Origin: Zoroaster sp. YZ-2022
Lineage: Eukaryota; Echinodermata; Asteroidea; Forcipulatida; Zoroasteridae
Assembly: GCA_029582265.1 (NCBI GenBank)
Contig: CM055823.1
Location: 12,970,060 to 13,034,059 of the forward strand
Direction: 5' to 3'
Length of the DNA stretch: 64,000 nucleotides
Part shown: positions 13,137 through 24,450 of the stretch, one piece after another
How the letters are laid out: each line of letters starts with the position of its first letter
How positions within the stretch are numbered: position 1 is the stretch's first letter
Made by a program: the position numbers and the translations under genes
The notes under the pieces: model-generated
Seen by the model: only the letters and a program-made list of their open reading frames with translations
Told to the model about the DNA's origin: nothing
The model's database searches: none

Positions 13137-13200
13137 TTACACAAACGGTATCACAGCGCTTTACAGTGAGATGCAAGTACAATTTAAAAATACACAGTGC

Positions 13201-13300
13201 CTAAAATAAATGAGTCTTGAGAGATGTTTTAAATTGACTCAATGAAGAAGCATGACGGATACCAGATGGTAGTTCATTCCAAATGCTGGGTGCAGCAGTA
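13201..13300 (-). pseudogene. C-terminal tip of LINE reverse transcriptase protein
   Basis: Minus-strand translation gives WNELPSGIRHASSL followed by SQFKTSLKTHLF and a stop at 13203-13201. The pattern WNxLPxxIRxxxSLxxFKxxLKTHLF closes many CR1, L2 and Jockey clade polyproteins. Only this tip is left; upstream the insertion is truncated. It is a dead retrotransposon fragment. Confidence 0.75.
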
Positions 13301-16300
13301 TAGAAACCCTCGTTAGCCGCAGTTAAATGTGTAGTTGGCTTTTTGAAGATCCGGGAATCAGAATTTGAACGGAGTCCACTGTGGTTAGGTTGGTATTAAT
13401 GAAGAATGACTGATGATAAATTGAAGTATATATCAAATGACATCATTTCGTGCTTAATAAATGATTACACCTGTGTCAGTATATATATAATACGTGAAGT
13501 ATATGTACGCATGTACACATTTAATACTTTATGACCATGGGGCGTGTGCAACATGAGGCCATGGGACACCTGGGTTTTGGTTGATATCTTATTAGACCGT
13601 CGTCCACCTTTACAAAAAGTGTTCAGTTTCTGGTAGAAGTTCAGCTTATAAATGGTGCGGCAACGCATTATTTTTCTTTTGGTATTTATTTTCAGATGAT
13701 TTTTCTTTGGATTCAACTTTAATGAATGCAAACAAGTCTCGAAAATGGCGGGGAGGGGGCACATTGCCAAACAAAAGGTCACAAAAAGGTTGTACATGAT
13801 TGTATGGTGAAAAAACGACATGCATCGCCCCTTTCCCTCCCTGTATCCTGACACATGTCTTATCTGCTGTTGTCACACCCCGCCCCCCCACCCCAAAAAA
13901 ACGTAGGCCTAATATAACTGTAGCGTATCATTTAACAATGGTTTCAAACAAAGCTGAATTGAATAAGAATATCAATAAATCTCTGGAAAATGTCACAGCT
14001 GCTGAGTAAAATTACCTACATCAGTTTCCATGCCTTCAGTATCATCACGTGTTTATCAGATTTCTATCGATGAGAATTCTGAAATCATTGTCAGAGATTC
14101 TTAAGAAAAGTTTCTTTTACAAATGTTGGTTAAAAAAACTAAATAAAATAGAAAAACTAATACATGTACAAACTCTGAACAAAAAACCCATTTCAGTTTA
14201 GTTTGCATTTTGGGGCTCTGTCAGTACTTAATTCTATAATGCATAACTGCTTACATCTTGTAACAAATTACCCCCTTTCTATTCTTGATGTTTTTCACTT
14301 AACCAAATGTATATTTAAAGCACTTTACTTGGAATATCTCAGTGAGTCAGTTTTTCTTGATAATTAAGTGGTCACCTATAAATACATGCCTACCAAAATA
14401 ATGTATCCTGACATACAGATGTTTTTTCTTTAAAACAGCCTACTGACAATGCTGTGAAATCGATCCCATCAACAAATAATTATTTACAAAACATTCCCTT
14501 AACAGAGAGAAAATGTTTGTACATTTGTATGTTTTTTTTAAACGATGAAAAACAGTTTGACAAAAAGTTGCCAAATGACAATCTATTTGTAAATTCGACG
14601 TAACAATTCCTGTTTTCTCTCAGGTCAAAAAAATAAAGTCTCCGGTTTGTGCTATGAAACGATGTCCAGGTTGCAGCCATAAATGCTGGATCAATTGGAA
14701 TTCTGCCGCGCTGTGTTTGAAACGACTTTTCCCACATAGGGGTTTGCACGTTTTCCCGATGTGTGAGGCCTTTTACGATCAACAGGGTATGGAATCGGAG
14801 TGCTAGTTTTAGCTTAACTCATCAGTGACTAGAAATAATACCCTTAGATGAGGTCATAATTATTACCGTTGCTGCTGCATAAATGAGCCAGTACATTTCA
14901 GTCACTGTGTTCTTCTTATACTAAGACACCGATTCCATGCCCTGTTAAAAACTGCTCTGATCGTGACCATACTGCCCCTTTAAAACTAGTGTATAACTAT
15001 ATCAGGTTGCCAGTACCTCAAATGAATTGTCTTAAATCTCACTGATTAATGAAGAATGACTGATGATAAATTAAAGTATATATCAAATGACATCATTTCG
15101 TGCTTAATAAATGATTACATCTGTGTCAGTATATATATATAATACGTGAAGTATATGTACGCATGTACACATTTAATACTTTATGACCATGGCTCGTGTG
15201 TAACATGAGGCCATGGGACATCTGGGTTTTGGTTGATATCTTATCAGACCGTCGTCTACCTTTACAAAAAGTGTCCAGTTTCTGGTAGAAATTTAGCTTA
15301 TAAATGGTGGCAACGCATTATTTTTCTGTTGGTATTTATTTTCAGAAGATTTTTCTTTGGATTCAACTTTAATGAATGCAAACAAGTCTCGAAATTGGCG
15401 GGGGGGGGTGTACATTGCCAAACAAAAGGTCACAAAAAGGTTGTACGGCGAACAAAAGGACATGCATCGCCCCTTTCCCTCCCTGTATCCTGATACAACT
15501 TACAAGTCTTATCTGCTGTTGTCACACACCGCCCTCACCCAAAAAAATGTAGGCCTAATATAACTGTAGCGTATCATTTAACAATGGTTTCAAACAAAGC
15601 TGAATTGAATAAGAATATCAATAAATCTCTGGAAAATGTCACAGCTGCTGAGTAAAATTACTTATATCAGTTTCCATGCCTATAGTATCATCACGTGTTT
15701 ATCAGGTTTCTATCGATCAGAATTCTGAAATCATTTTGTCAGAGATTCTTAAGAAAAGTTTCTTTTACAAATGTTGGTAAGAAAAATATTAAAAAAACTA
15801 ATACATGTACAAACTCTGAACAAAATCCCCCATTTCAGTTTAGTTTGCATTTTGGGCTCCGTCAATACTTAATTCTATAATGCATAACTGCTTACATCTT
15901 GTAACAAATTACCCCCTTTCTATTCTTGATGTTTTTCACTTAACCAAATGTATATTTAAAGCACTTTACTTGGAATATCTCAGTGAGTCAGTTTTTCTTG
16001 ATAATTAAGTGGTCACCTATAAATATAGGCCTACCAAAATAATGTATCTTGACATACAGATGTTTTTTCTTTATAACAGCCTACTGGCAATGCTGTGAAA
16101 TCGATCCCATCAACAAATAATTATTTACAAAACATTCCCTTAACAGAGAGAAAATGTTTGTACATTTTTATGTTTTTTTTAGAAAACGGTGAAAAACAGT
16201 TTGACAAAAAGTTCCCAAATGACACTCTATTTGTAAATTCGACGTAACAATTCGTGTTTTCTCTAAGGTCAAAAAAAATTAAGTCTCCGGTTTCTGCTAT

Positions 16301-16377
16301 GAAACGATGTCCAGTTGCAGCCAAAAATGCTGGATCAATTGGAATTCTGCCGTGCTGTGTTTGAAACGACTTTTCCC

Positions 16378-16879
16378 CAGAACACTATTGGAACTCATTT
16401 GGTTTTATTGGAATTGTGTGTTTTGAATTTTTTCTCATGAAAACCATCACTATGACGAAGAAAACTTACATTTTATATACCGCGATCCCAAGGGACGGCG
16501 GAACATGTACCCCCAATAGTTTTTTGTCTTGTGCATGTTATTTTTGTAAAATTTGCTGCTACGTAAGAGAGTAGAGCAATGTGTTTATTTGTTAGCTTCA
16601 TCATACTTGACAGCGTTCCCTCGTTGGTCTTTTAAATTCAAGTAAATCTTTAACCTACAATAGATATCAGAATCAGTTAGCTCAGTTGGTAGAGCGTGTG
16701 ACTAATTGCAGCTACATTTCCCTTCTGTTCTGAGAAAGAATTATGTTTGTATTAACCCATGATTGGCGACCCTAATCATGGAGGAAGAAAACAGCCTCCA
16801 TGCCCTAATAAACATGGGCAGCGATCCGGGGAGGGGAAGTACAACATATATTTGTGAAGGGTAAACAATGACCCTCTCC
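16378..16879. other. No gene; tRNA-like fragment inside
   Basis: Unique-looking sequence after the array. At 16678-16706 TTAGCTCAGTTGGTAGAGCG matches the D-arm and A-box of a tRNA, but no anticodon arm or B-box follows, so this is only a tRNA-derived fragment, perhaps a SINE relic. Confidence 0.45.
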
Positions 16880-17275
16880 CCCAATAATGATCACCCCTCT
16901 AACAAAGAGTTATTCTGAGTGCACACATTATTACTAGGCCTAATTGTAATTAATGTCGACACCCCAATTAGCCTTTTATGTCAATGATTGTATTACATCC
17001 CATAATGCAAACGGTTTTCAAAAGAGGTTAATATATACAAATAGAAATATTCCGGAAATTTGTTTGTGTAAAAAAGGGGGAAACTGGGGGTGACAGGGGA
17101 GGGAGGGAGGGTATCCGTCATTGGTGACAGGTCAGGTCAACAAGGTAAACAATAAACATCAGAAATAAGTTATAAGGACTGGTTTTATTGTTTTTTGTTC
17201 ACAGTAAAACCGAAAACCGCGGTTTTTCTGGAGGTATATACCGGCTAGCAATAAATTTAAAACCGCCCAAGCCTA
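16880..17275 (+). repeat. Dispersed ~400-bp repeat, copy 1
   Basis: Matches 23782-24127 in the same orientation. Shared landmarks are AACAAAGAGTTATTCTGAG, AACGGTTTTCAAAAGAGGT and ACCGGCTAGCAA near the right end. Copies differ by indels. No coding content. Confidence 0.75.
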
Positions 17276-17561
17276 GTATTTATAGACCAACCGTGATTTA
17301 TTACTACATGTACGTTTGTTGTCCCGCTGTATATCTTTGCGCTGCAGTTCGTATGAGCCGCCCGTTGAGGGCGCGCCACATGCCCTCAATCTAATCCTTT
17401 CCTGCTCTGACATCACAGATATTTTTTCATGAACAGATGATGTCATAAGCATAGATACCAACAAGTGCCGAAAGAACGTACAAACACCCACAAACTAGCA
17501 ATTTAAAGTTAGCAGAATGCTGACAACCGCTACGGAGTTGTGTATAACGTTTTCAAGTTAA

Positions 17562-18464
17562 AGGGAAGGTACAACATTGGCTTTTGGTAACGTGCGTTCA
17601 TTTAAACTCTCCAGTTTTCAAGAAATATGTCCGAAAAACTAACATGTGGAAGCTTCATCACAATATGTAGTCACATATTTGAGAAAACTGTTACATGTTT
17701 ATTATGTTTTGATGTCTTACAAAAAGTTGCCGGACGGCAACCTATTGTAAATTCGACTTAAAAATTCCTGTATTCTCTAAAATGAGGACTTCATGCAGAA
17801 TGATTTATCAGGATAATTGATACTTTACACCAAGCAAGATTTTATATAATAATTCATCACCGGTCCCATAGTTTGGCGATATACATCAGAAGCTACAATA
17901 TCACGAAGTTTTGAAGCTGGAAATGTGCTACTTTTTTTAATTTGACTAATTATCAAAAACCAAACTTGTATGAAAGTGAACATTTGCGTTTTCACGAACT
18001 TACGCCAACTCAATTCACCGTACACAATACACTGAACTTACACCAACTCAATTCACCGTACACAATACACTGAACTTACGCCAACTCAATTCACCGTACA
18101 CAATACACTGAACTTACACCAACTCAATTCACCGTACACAATACACTGAACTTACGCCAACTCAATTCACCGTACACAATACACTGAACTTACACCAACT
18201 CAATTCACCGTACACAATACACTGAACTTACGCCAACTCAATTCACCGTACACAATACACTGTGAACGCCACGGCCGACAGTTCTACAGAGACCACAAAG
18301 TGACAATAATTTAAAAAAAAATTAATTTTAATGAAGAAACGTGTGTTTCAAAAAGAGACTAACTTCAAACGCCATTTTCTTCAAATGTAAATTTTGTCTA
18401 GTGGGCAAGTTTGTGTCACTTCCTGAGACCTGTGACGATGTAATACCAGTGTTGTACCTTCCCT
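17562..18464. mobile_element. TTAA-flanked MITE with minisatellite core
   Basis: Terminal inverted repeats AGGGAAGGTACAACATTGG (left) and CCAGTGTTGTACCTTCCCT (right) are flanked by TTAA (17558-17561 and 18465-18468). The TTAA plus AGGG start is shared with the foldback family of the window and fits Kolobok- or piggyBac-type non-autonomous elements. It has no transposase. The interior carries seven 38-bp minisatellite units. The right end lies only 61 bp from the stop codon of the secreted-precursor gene. A partial inverted relative lies at about 33800-34010. Confidence 0.75.
18006..18262. repeat. 38-bp minisatellite with two-unit periodicity
   Basis: The unit around CAACTCAATTCACCGTACAC recurs seven times (18006, 18044, 18082, 18120, 18158, 18196, 18234). 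The base before the CC of the junction alternates G, A, G, A along the array, so the effective repeat is a 76-bp dimer. Confidence 0.9.
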
Positions 18465-18504
18465 TTAATTAAGAATTTCATATTTTTGAGTACACACATA
18501 CCTT

Positions 18505-18510
18505 TTTATT
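18505..18510 (-). promoter_or_regulatory. Candidate polyadenylation signal
   Basis: AATAAA on the minus strand, 20 bases past the stop codon of the secreted precursor. Position and sequence suit its 3' end, but such hexamers are common in this AT-rich DNA. Confidence 0.4.
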
Positions 18511-18529
18511 TATACCAGAGGTTTGCTGT

Positions 18530-18805
18530 TTAGTCGACATTGGATCTGACTCGTCTTTTACCAAAAAATCCAGTACACAATGCAGGATTGGAATATGGGC
18601 ATTCTGCTCGTTTATTCGTGATGTCTTCTTTAATATGCTGATCGTGAGCAGTGCCATCCATGGTGTTCTGTAGCTCACCAGTAGCTGACTTCAAGTACTT
18701 ATTCTCTTGGTTACCAGTCTCATCCATAAACCCATCAGTGAGTGCAGCAATCATATGAAACACTTGCATTACAACAAGAATAGCAACAACTACGCCTCTT
18801 GCCAT
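18530..18805 (-). CDS. Secreted neuropeptide-like precursor, 91 aa
   Basis: The ATG at 18805-18803 has a good context (A at -3, G at +4) and opens a 91-codon frame. Residues 2-21 form a signal peptide (Arg at 3, then a VVVAILVV hydrophobic core). The middle (22-65) is polar and acidic, without cysteine. Then comes KR at 65-66, the segment AECPYSNPALCTGFFG, and KRR, followed by six residues and the stop. This is the layout of a neuropeptide precursor: dibasic cleavage on both sides, a glycine amide donor, and two cysteines seven residues apart that could form a ring. The predicted product is a 15-residue cyclic peptide ending in Phe-amide. The frame is open 34 codons further upstream, but the earlier Met lacks a signal peptide. 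I do not recognise the family. Ringed peptides such as allatostatin-C, elevenin or melanin-concentrating-hormone types are candidates by layout only. A single coding exon is inferred, not shown. Confidence 0.65.
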   Translation of the reverse strand: MARGVVVAILVVMQVFHMIAALTDGFMDETGNQENKYLKSATGELQNTMDGTAHDQHIKEDITNKRAECPYSNPALCTGFFGKRRVRSNVD

Positions 18806-18907
18806 TTTGAAAATAGTTGAAAGTTTCAGCAAAACGGAGTTGGTCAAAATCCGAATCCACATCCTGTTATATAGATTTCCTTGTCCATTCAATTCAGTGT
18901 TTTGCAT

Positions 18908-20998
18908 AGGCCATTATCAATATTAATATGAGAATTGTATGATATTAGGTTAAGTAAATAACAGACTTGTTAGCAATTGAAAGAGGACACACGATCACAG
19001 AAAATGTATAAATAATAGACAATAAAATAGCGGAGAGAATAATATTTCCTAAATATTATATCTATAAACACAACATACCAATGGGGTTGTTCTTTTTAGA
19101 AAAAAAGTGGAACTCCAGGTTCTGTTTAATAGACAATTCCTTAGAAAGATATACATTTCACACAAATATTTCATACAAATATTTATGGGATGTGAAATTA
19201 AAAAAATAATAAAATAAAACACGTCCTGCGATGGGTTGGGTTTCGTTCATAACCCAATCTGGCACCTCAAAGGCCTGTCCCTACCCCCATCCCTATACCC
19301 AAATCCCTACCCCAACCCCACCCCCCATAACCCCAATGATCAAAATGAGGGTTTAGGATGAGCAAAAGTAGAATTTAGGATAATCAATTTATTAACGATT
19401 AATAGAGGCCATTATTTCATGTATTTTTGGACCTGAACTTTAATTTCTTTTCTGGACGCACGGCTATAAGAGCTGGCGAACTCCACATGAGTTCATTTTT
19501 ATGAATGCACATGTATGATGATAAAAGTGGAACATTCCCACTCCCCCCACCCCTTCTGAATACGCAAAGAACTTGTTTACACCAGTCATTTAAACCTGCG
19601 ACAACACAACTCATCCTTGGGTATTTAGATTAAACACATGATTTAATATATATGGCATATACGTCAAAATAATTACATTTAATTAAGTGAAATTAGCTAA
19701 TATTTTCTTTTTAACAGATCACGAACACTTCTATTACGAGTGACACAATGAATAAAACTAGTTTCGTGACTAAACGTATTAGGCCTATTTGTTTAAGTTA
19801 TACAAATATTGTTATCATTAAACGAAGGAAATGAACGCAGATTTTTTCTGTCAAAGAATGAGTATAATGAGTCTTGTGACAATTCATTCTAAAACATTGT
19901 GTGGAGCTGTAATTAAGCATCATCTTTACGGGAGAGAAAGCAATATTCTCATGTATTTATACACTCACTATTCAAACTGTGTGCTGTTATTAAGAGCTCC
20001 AGTGTACACGCTTACTTTGAATGCCTGGATTTGATCAATCGAGGTGAATTACATCTCCCTTGTAAACAGCTCTGTATTTATGTAAATATAACACATACAA
20101 TTGTCTAGAATACAAAGCAACAACCTAATTATAGTTCTTAAATACGCAATATTTCATTGTACCTCAAATCTGAAGACACGTGTCCAGTGTCGAGGTATGT
20201 AATAGCTGTGTCAAACTCGAAGAAAGTGACGTACATGTAGGCTTACTTTACTTTGTGGCCATTTCTATGCAATGTAAGGTATTAAAACTCTGCTGATAAT
20301 CAAATCATTAGTTTGGGTTTGGGAGTTCTTAATTTATTATAGGTTTTCCCGGCGAATTTCAAACCTTTTTCATTCAATTTAATACGCAACTCATTCAATT
20401 TGATTTGAAAATGAATGCTCCTTTTCATCGTTATTTGGTCAGCAAAAGGGTGCATTCAAATTCATAAGTTGAGCATTCTATCGTCATTTAACCCAACTCA
20501 TCGCCAACATTCGTACATTCTAATTGAAAGTGATGCTAATTTCAATTTCATCAGAACCAGTCGCAAGCGGTTGATCAAGAATTCAATTTCATCAACTGGC
20601 ATTCATTTTTCACAAGTTTACTTTCAATTGTCAGATCCATGCAGGAAAACAAAAAAAGGAAAGAAACTAGAAAGTAAAAGGTAAAATAATGACGTGGAAA
20701 TATTGCAAAGGGGAACATATCTGTTATGTAAGATGACCCCATGGGGATACCCAGATTCTTGTTTGGTACTGGAAAAAAAATAAAGAATTTGGATAGCGAC
20801 ACAAAAGAAGAAGTTTAAACAAAATATAGGCTTTGGTGACTTTCAAAACTCACTCAACAATTTTTTTTGTATAGCCTACATCCAGCCCAGTGAAGAGTAG
20901 TAGTTTATTTACTGCACTCAGTGACAATGATGCTCATGTTTTCTTGCAGTCAAAATCAACAACAAAATCAAAAGTAATTTAACTCTTCAAAATGAACA
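18908..20998. other. No gene recognised
   Basis: AT-rich DNA with a C-rich patch at about 19270-19335. No splice-consistent exon of the upstream precursor gene could be identified, though a 5' UTR exon could be here. No repeat boundaries recognised. Confidence 0.4.
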
Positions 20999-20999
20999 A

Positions 21000-21790
21000 C
21001 AGAACAATCTCAGAATTTGATAGTGAACTGTCGCAGCCTACGGAGTGACACCAAGCAAGCAGAACTTCAGGTTCTTATTCAGAGTGAAAATCCAGACATA
21101 ATTATCGGAACAGAAACACACCTAGATGAGAACTTTCCAATGAAGACCGGTCTCCCTCCAAACTACGATGCCTATCGCACCGATGACCATCTCGGAGATT
21201 GAGGTGCCCTTCTGGCCTCCACGAGATGTCAGCAGTTAAACATGGACAAAGTGAGGCAGCATGAGGTAAGCTACTTACCAAGGGCAACAAACCCACCTAC
21301 ATAATGATCATTTTATAGAAATCCATCATCAAATCAGGACATGTCATACCAGGAATGAGTGATCATGACACTGTAGTTGTTGAAGCCCAGACTGGAATCA
21401 AGATCAACAATAACAAATCAAGAAAATGTTTCTATATAAGAAAGGAAACATGGAAGCTATTAGAACTGAACATGAGAAATTTAATGAGAACTTACCAATG
21501 GTTTTAAACATTATGTCATTGAATACTGGATCATGCTACGTAGTGCAATCAATAAGGCTATCAAAGGCTAATCAATAAGTACACACATACCAAGTATAAA
21601 AAAATATGTTAGAAATGGGAAAGTTCTGGGATAAACGCCAAAATAAAGAAACAAAAAACTTACAACATAGCAAACAAGAGGACTAGAAATCATTCCGTAT
21701 ACTCAGAAATCACATCAGACAGGAACTTGATAGGGGAGAAGATACATACATCAGAGGCATAAAAGAAGATGGATACGGTAGTACTGGAAT
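21000..21790 (+). pseudogene. Decayed LINE endonuclease region
   Basis: The frame at 21017-21202 reads NCRSLRSDTKQAELQVLIQS then ENPDIIIGTETHLDENF. This is the N-terminal part of an APE-type endonuclease of CR1/L1-like LINEs, including the Asn and GTETHL metal-site segment. Further fragments in shifted frames (about 21330-21470) resemble the SDHDTV endonuclease end and the following linker. Stops and frameshifts are frequent. The reverse transcriptase is missing. Confidence 0.7.
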
Positions 21791-22102
21791 ACCACCCTCA
21801 CAACTCTACCCTTAGAAGAAAAAACGTGAACAAAATGAGAACACTGCCTGTTTAACTGCCTATTTAATTGTTGTCAATATTTACTTTAATTTAAAATAAA
21901 TAATAACTACATTTATTTTAAACAGTTATTTAGGTAAGAGTCTTTAGATGTGCGTGTTGCTAACTTAAAAGAGACTATTAATTTTGGCTACCTTGCCTAT
22001 TAAATGAAATGAAAAACTATTGGGCAGCACTTTTGCCTCGGAAACTATTAAATGAAAGTAACAAAGTGAAACTTGACTAGTCACTCTCAAAATCTTTTAG
22101 GG

Positions 22103-22387
22103 GTAGTCTTATTACTGTGATGTACTTATTAGCTGTATGCTACTGCCAAACCAGCACACCACAGTAACGAGAGCCCTATGTAAGTATTAGCCGTAAGGAA
22201 CATACACTAACCTACATACGCTGCTTTGTTCACCGGTTGACATCCGAACTGGAACTGCGTGTAATTGAACGAGCAGCTAGTCTTTATATACAAGTATTTT
22301 TGAACGCACCTGCCGTTACGTAACAAAACTATGTGAGTGCCGTCCGGTCTAAATCAAACTAGACACAAAGAACACCGGGCCACTACA
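22103..22387 (-). repeat. 3' LTR
   Basis: Matches 23096-23380 over its full length with about a dozen base differences. A TTTATATA box lies in mid-LTR. Confidence 0.8.
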
Positions 22388-22476
22388 TCAGCCTCCCCCT
22401 ATACTGCTGGAGGCATAGAAAAGGTTTAAAAAAAATAATAATAAAAAATTTAAAAAAATCAAATTCAGGAATACTT

Positions 22477-23095
22477 TTATATCTCCTGTACAAGACGTTT
22501 AGGCCAGTGAACTTTCCTGCCAGAACGAGTTGTACGAATAATTTTTTTGTCTTCAACCGCTGGTTGTGGATGTTTTACTTCACTTCTTGGCTGGGACACT
22601 GTTCCGTTATCGACGAAGTCCTCATCCAAGTACGCCACTTTCAGTCTGTCAATGCTCACCGAATCTTGCTTGCCGTTAACATCGAGGAACAAAATATTTA
22701 CTCATACGTTTTATGACCTTAAAGGGGCCCCTATAAGGAGGTTGTAGTGGTTTTCTTACTGCGTCTACTCTAACCCAAAGATGGCTGCAAACATTGAGAT
22801 CCTTAGGTAATTTACTCTTTAAAACTGATGGTCTCGTCAGTGCTGGTTGAAGCTTCACCATATGTTGTTTTAACTTATCAACAAAGTCACTGGGGTCATA
22901 TAATTTTTGATCTTTTGGAACGATCAAATACCATTTCTGCGGCACTGCATTGCAAGTCTATCTTATGTGTAGCACGAATGCCTAATAGAATTATTGGCAA
23001 GTTCTCTACCCAATGATTCGGATCGTCTAAAGCTTTGATAGATGCTTTTAGTTGTCGGTGAAATCTTTCTACCAAACCATTTTCAAGATTTTGAG
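22477..23095 (-). pseudogene. gypsy pol 3' remnant (integrase)
   Basis: The minus strand encodes the end of the integrase core (a GLVERFHRQLK motif followed by a LPIILLGIRATHK segment). It continues with the C-terminal module around LWVRVDAVRKPLQPPYRGPF and the polyprotein tail with VSIDRLKVAYLD and a TRSGR motif. These are standard marks of Ty3/gypsy integrases. The catalytic Asp residues upstream are deleted and the frames are not continuous, so the gene is dead. Confidence 0.8.
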
Positions 23096-23380
23096 GTAGT
23101 CTTATTACTGTGATCTACTTATTAGCTGTATGCTACTGCCAAACCAGCAAACCACAGTAACGAGAGCCATATGTAAGCATTAGCCGTAAGGAACATACAC
23201 TAACCTACATACGCTGCTTTGTTCACCGACTGACATCCGAACTGGAACTGCGTGTAATTGAACGAGCAGCTAGACTTTATATACAAGTATTTTTGAACGC
23301 ACCTGGCGTTACGTAGCAAAACTATGTGAGCGCCGTCCGGTCTAAATCAAACTAGACACAAAGAACACCTGGCCACTACA
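23096..23380 (-). repeat. 5' LTR
   Basis: Partner of 22103-22387. Its inner edge joins integrase sequence directly, with no primer-binding site, which shows the internal deletion. Confidence 0.8.
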
Positions 23381-23781
23381 AGTCCCAGCTAAATGATTGT
23401 GAATGTTCCCCATAACTCAGTTTAAGTGCGACTTCCCCAACCCCACTTGTCTGGATTGTTCATTCTTTCCTCCATGGACTGTTTACCGACACTTAAAATT
23501 GATGAAACCTTTAATTTCACGGCGACGCGCGCTTTAAGTCTTATTGAGTTACTCATGTATACGTTAGGTACCAATACATGCTTCCCTGGACTTAAAAGTA
23601 AAAAAAAAAATAATAATAATAATAATAAACGCCTTTTTCATTGACCCTTTTTCTTCACAACATTGTTTTCATTCACAACGTTGTTTTCATTAAAAAATAG
23701 ATAAATTAGAATGTAAATTTGAATCTTTATTTACATTGTTATCTAATTTTATTGGTTTTATAAATGCATCTTCAGATAAAT

Positions 23782-24127
23782 AATGATCACCCCCTAACAA
23801 AGAGTTATTCTGAGCGCACATATTACATAGGCCTTTTGGGTCAATGAGTTTGTTACACCCCATAATACGAACGGTTTTCAAAAGAGGTCAATACAAATTA
23901 AAATAATCCAGAAATTTGTTTACGTAAAATAGGGGAAAATTGGGGAATAATGGGGGGAGGGTGTCAGTCATGGGTAGTAGGTCAGGTCAATAAGATGAAC
24001 AAACCTTATCAGAAATAAATTAAGGTATGTAAGGACTGTTTTTTGTTTTTCTGTTCACAGTATAGATCCGAAAACCGGTTTTTTCCGGCGGTGTACCGGC
24101 TAGCAAAAACTTTAAAACCGCCCAAGC
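23782..24127 (+). repeat. Dispersed ~400-bp repeat, copy 2
   Basis: Same-strand copy of 16880-17275, shorter by several indels. The small minus-strand frame at 23690-23881 overlaps it and has no counterpart in copy 1, so it is not treated as a gene. Confidence 0.75.
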
Positions 24128-24335
24128 CTTTTTGAGAACTGACAAAATATTACTCCATAAGTCTTAATTCAATGTCATAACTCAAGTTAATTAAAATAAA
24201 AAAGTAAATCAAATAATGTTGATTTTGGAAATAAGTCTATGGTTTAGTAAAATTTATGAGACACTAGCCCAGATGTCGATTGTGTCCAATTAACTTTAAA
24301 CCTTGACATATGTATAAGGTTTTCTTTTTTTAAGT

Positions 24336-24450
24336 GACTCGTAGTTTGGACTTGGACTCGGACTCGACCTTCGTGACTTGTGACTTGGAATCGGACTCTA
24401 TCCACATGACTCGGGACTCGGACTCGGACTCGAGGTTTGAGGACTTGAAT
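24336..24450. repeat. GACTCG-type imperfect minisatellite
   Basis: GACTCG and GACTTG hexamers recur through about 115 bp. They produce Ser/Asp-rich and Arg/Val-rich frames on opposite strands, which are artefacts. Confidence 0.7.

Larger units (their letters stand above)
12197..13396 (-). mobile_element. 5'-truncated LINE inserted in array unit 3
   Basis: On the minus strand this stretch ends in a short poly-pentamer tail (TTGTA)n (12213-12238 on the plus strand) after a 3' UTR. The reading frame just before the UTR has the hallmark C-terminus of CR1/Jockey-type LINE polyproteins. The other array units lack it: unit 1 keeps the uninterrupted G-run followed by TTAATGAAGAATG. The 3' UTR is itself split by a Harbinger-like MITE (12262-13136). 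Confidence 0.75.
7361..16377 (+). repeat. Tandem array of ~1.65-kb units (x5)
   Basis: Five head-to-tail units start at about 7361, 8969, 10610, 13459 and 15110, each at AATGATTACA(C/T)CTGTGTCA. Unit length is 1608-1651 bp, except unit 3, which is lengthened by a ~1.2-kb insertion; unit 5 breaks off at 16377. Every complete unit ends with the TTAA-type foldback element around CAGGGTATGGAATCGGAGTG. Reading frames of 60-160 codons recur at the same place in each unit but shift frame, length and end between copies, so they are not conserved proteins. The array is best read as a noncoding satellite built around a foldback transposon. Confidence 0.85.
22103..23380 (-). mobile_element. Ty3/gypsy LTR element, internally deleted
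   Basis: Two direct 285-bp LTRs (22103-22387 and 23096-23380) flank about 700 bp of internal sequence. Read on the minus strand, the LTR opens TGTAGTGG. A purine-rich tract (AGGGGGAGGCTGA) lies directly before the 3' LTR, as expected of a polypurine tract. The interior holds only the 3' part of pol and joins the 5' LTR abruptly, so gag, protease, reverse transcriptase and RNase H are gone. I count about a dozen LTR differences by eye, so insertion is not recent. Confidence 0.8.

Noticed and set aside
7369..15493. Recurring 80-160-codon frames in the 1.65-kb units
   Set aside because: Frame, start and stop shift between units through indels, and overlapping frames on both strands are equally long. 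This is expected of repeat copies, not of a conserved gene.
16678..16706. Possible tRNA gene
   Set aside because: Only the D-arm/A-box part is present. There is no anticodon arm, T-arm or acceptor partner.
23690..23881. 63-codon Cys-containing frame
   Set aside because: Overlaps the dispersed repeat and is not kept in its other copy at 16880-17275.
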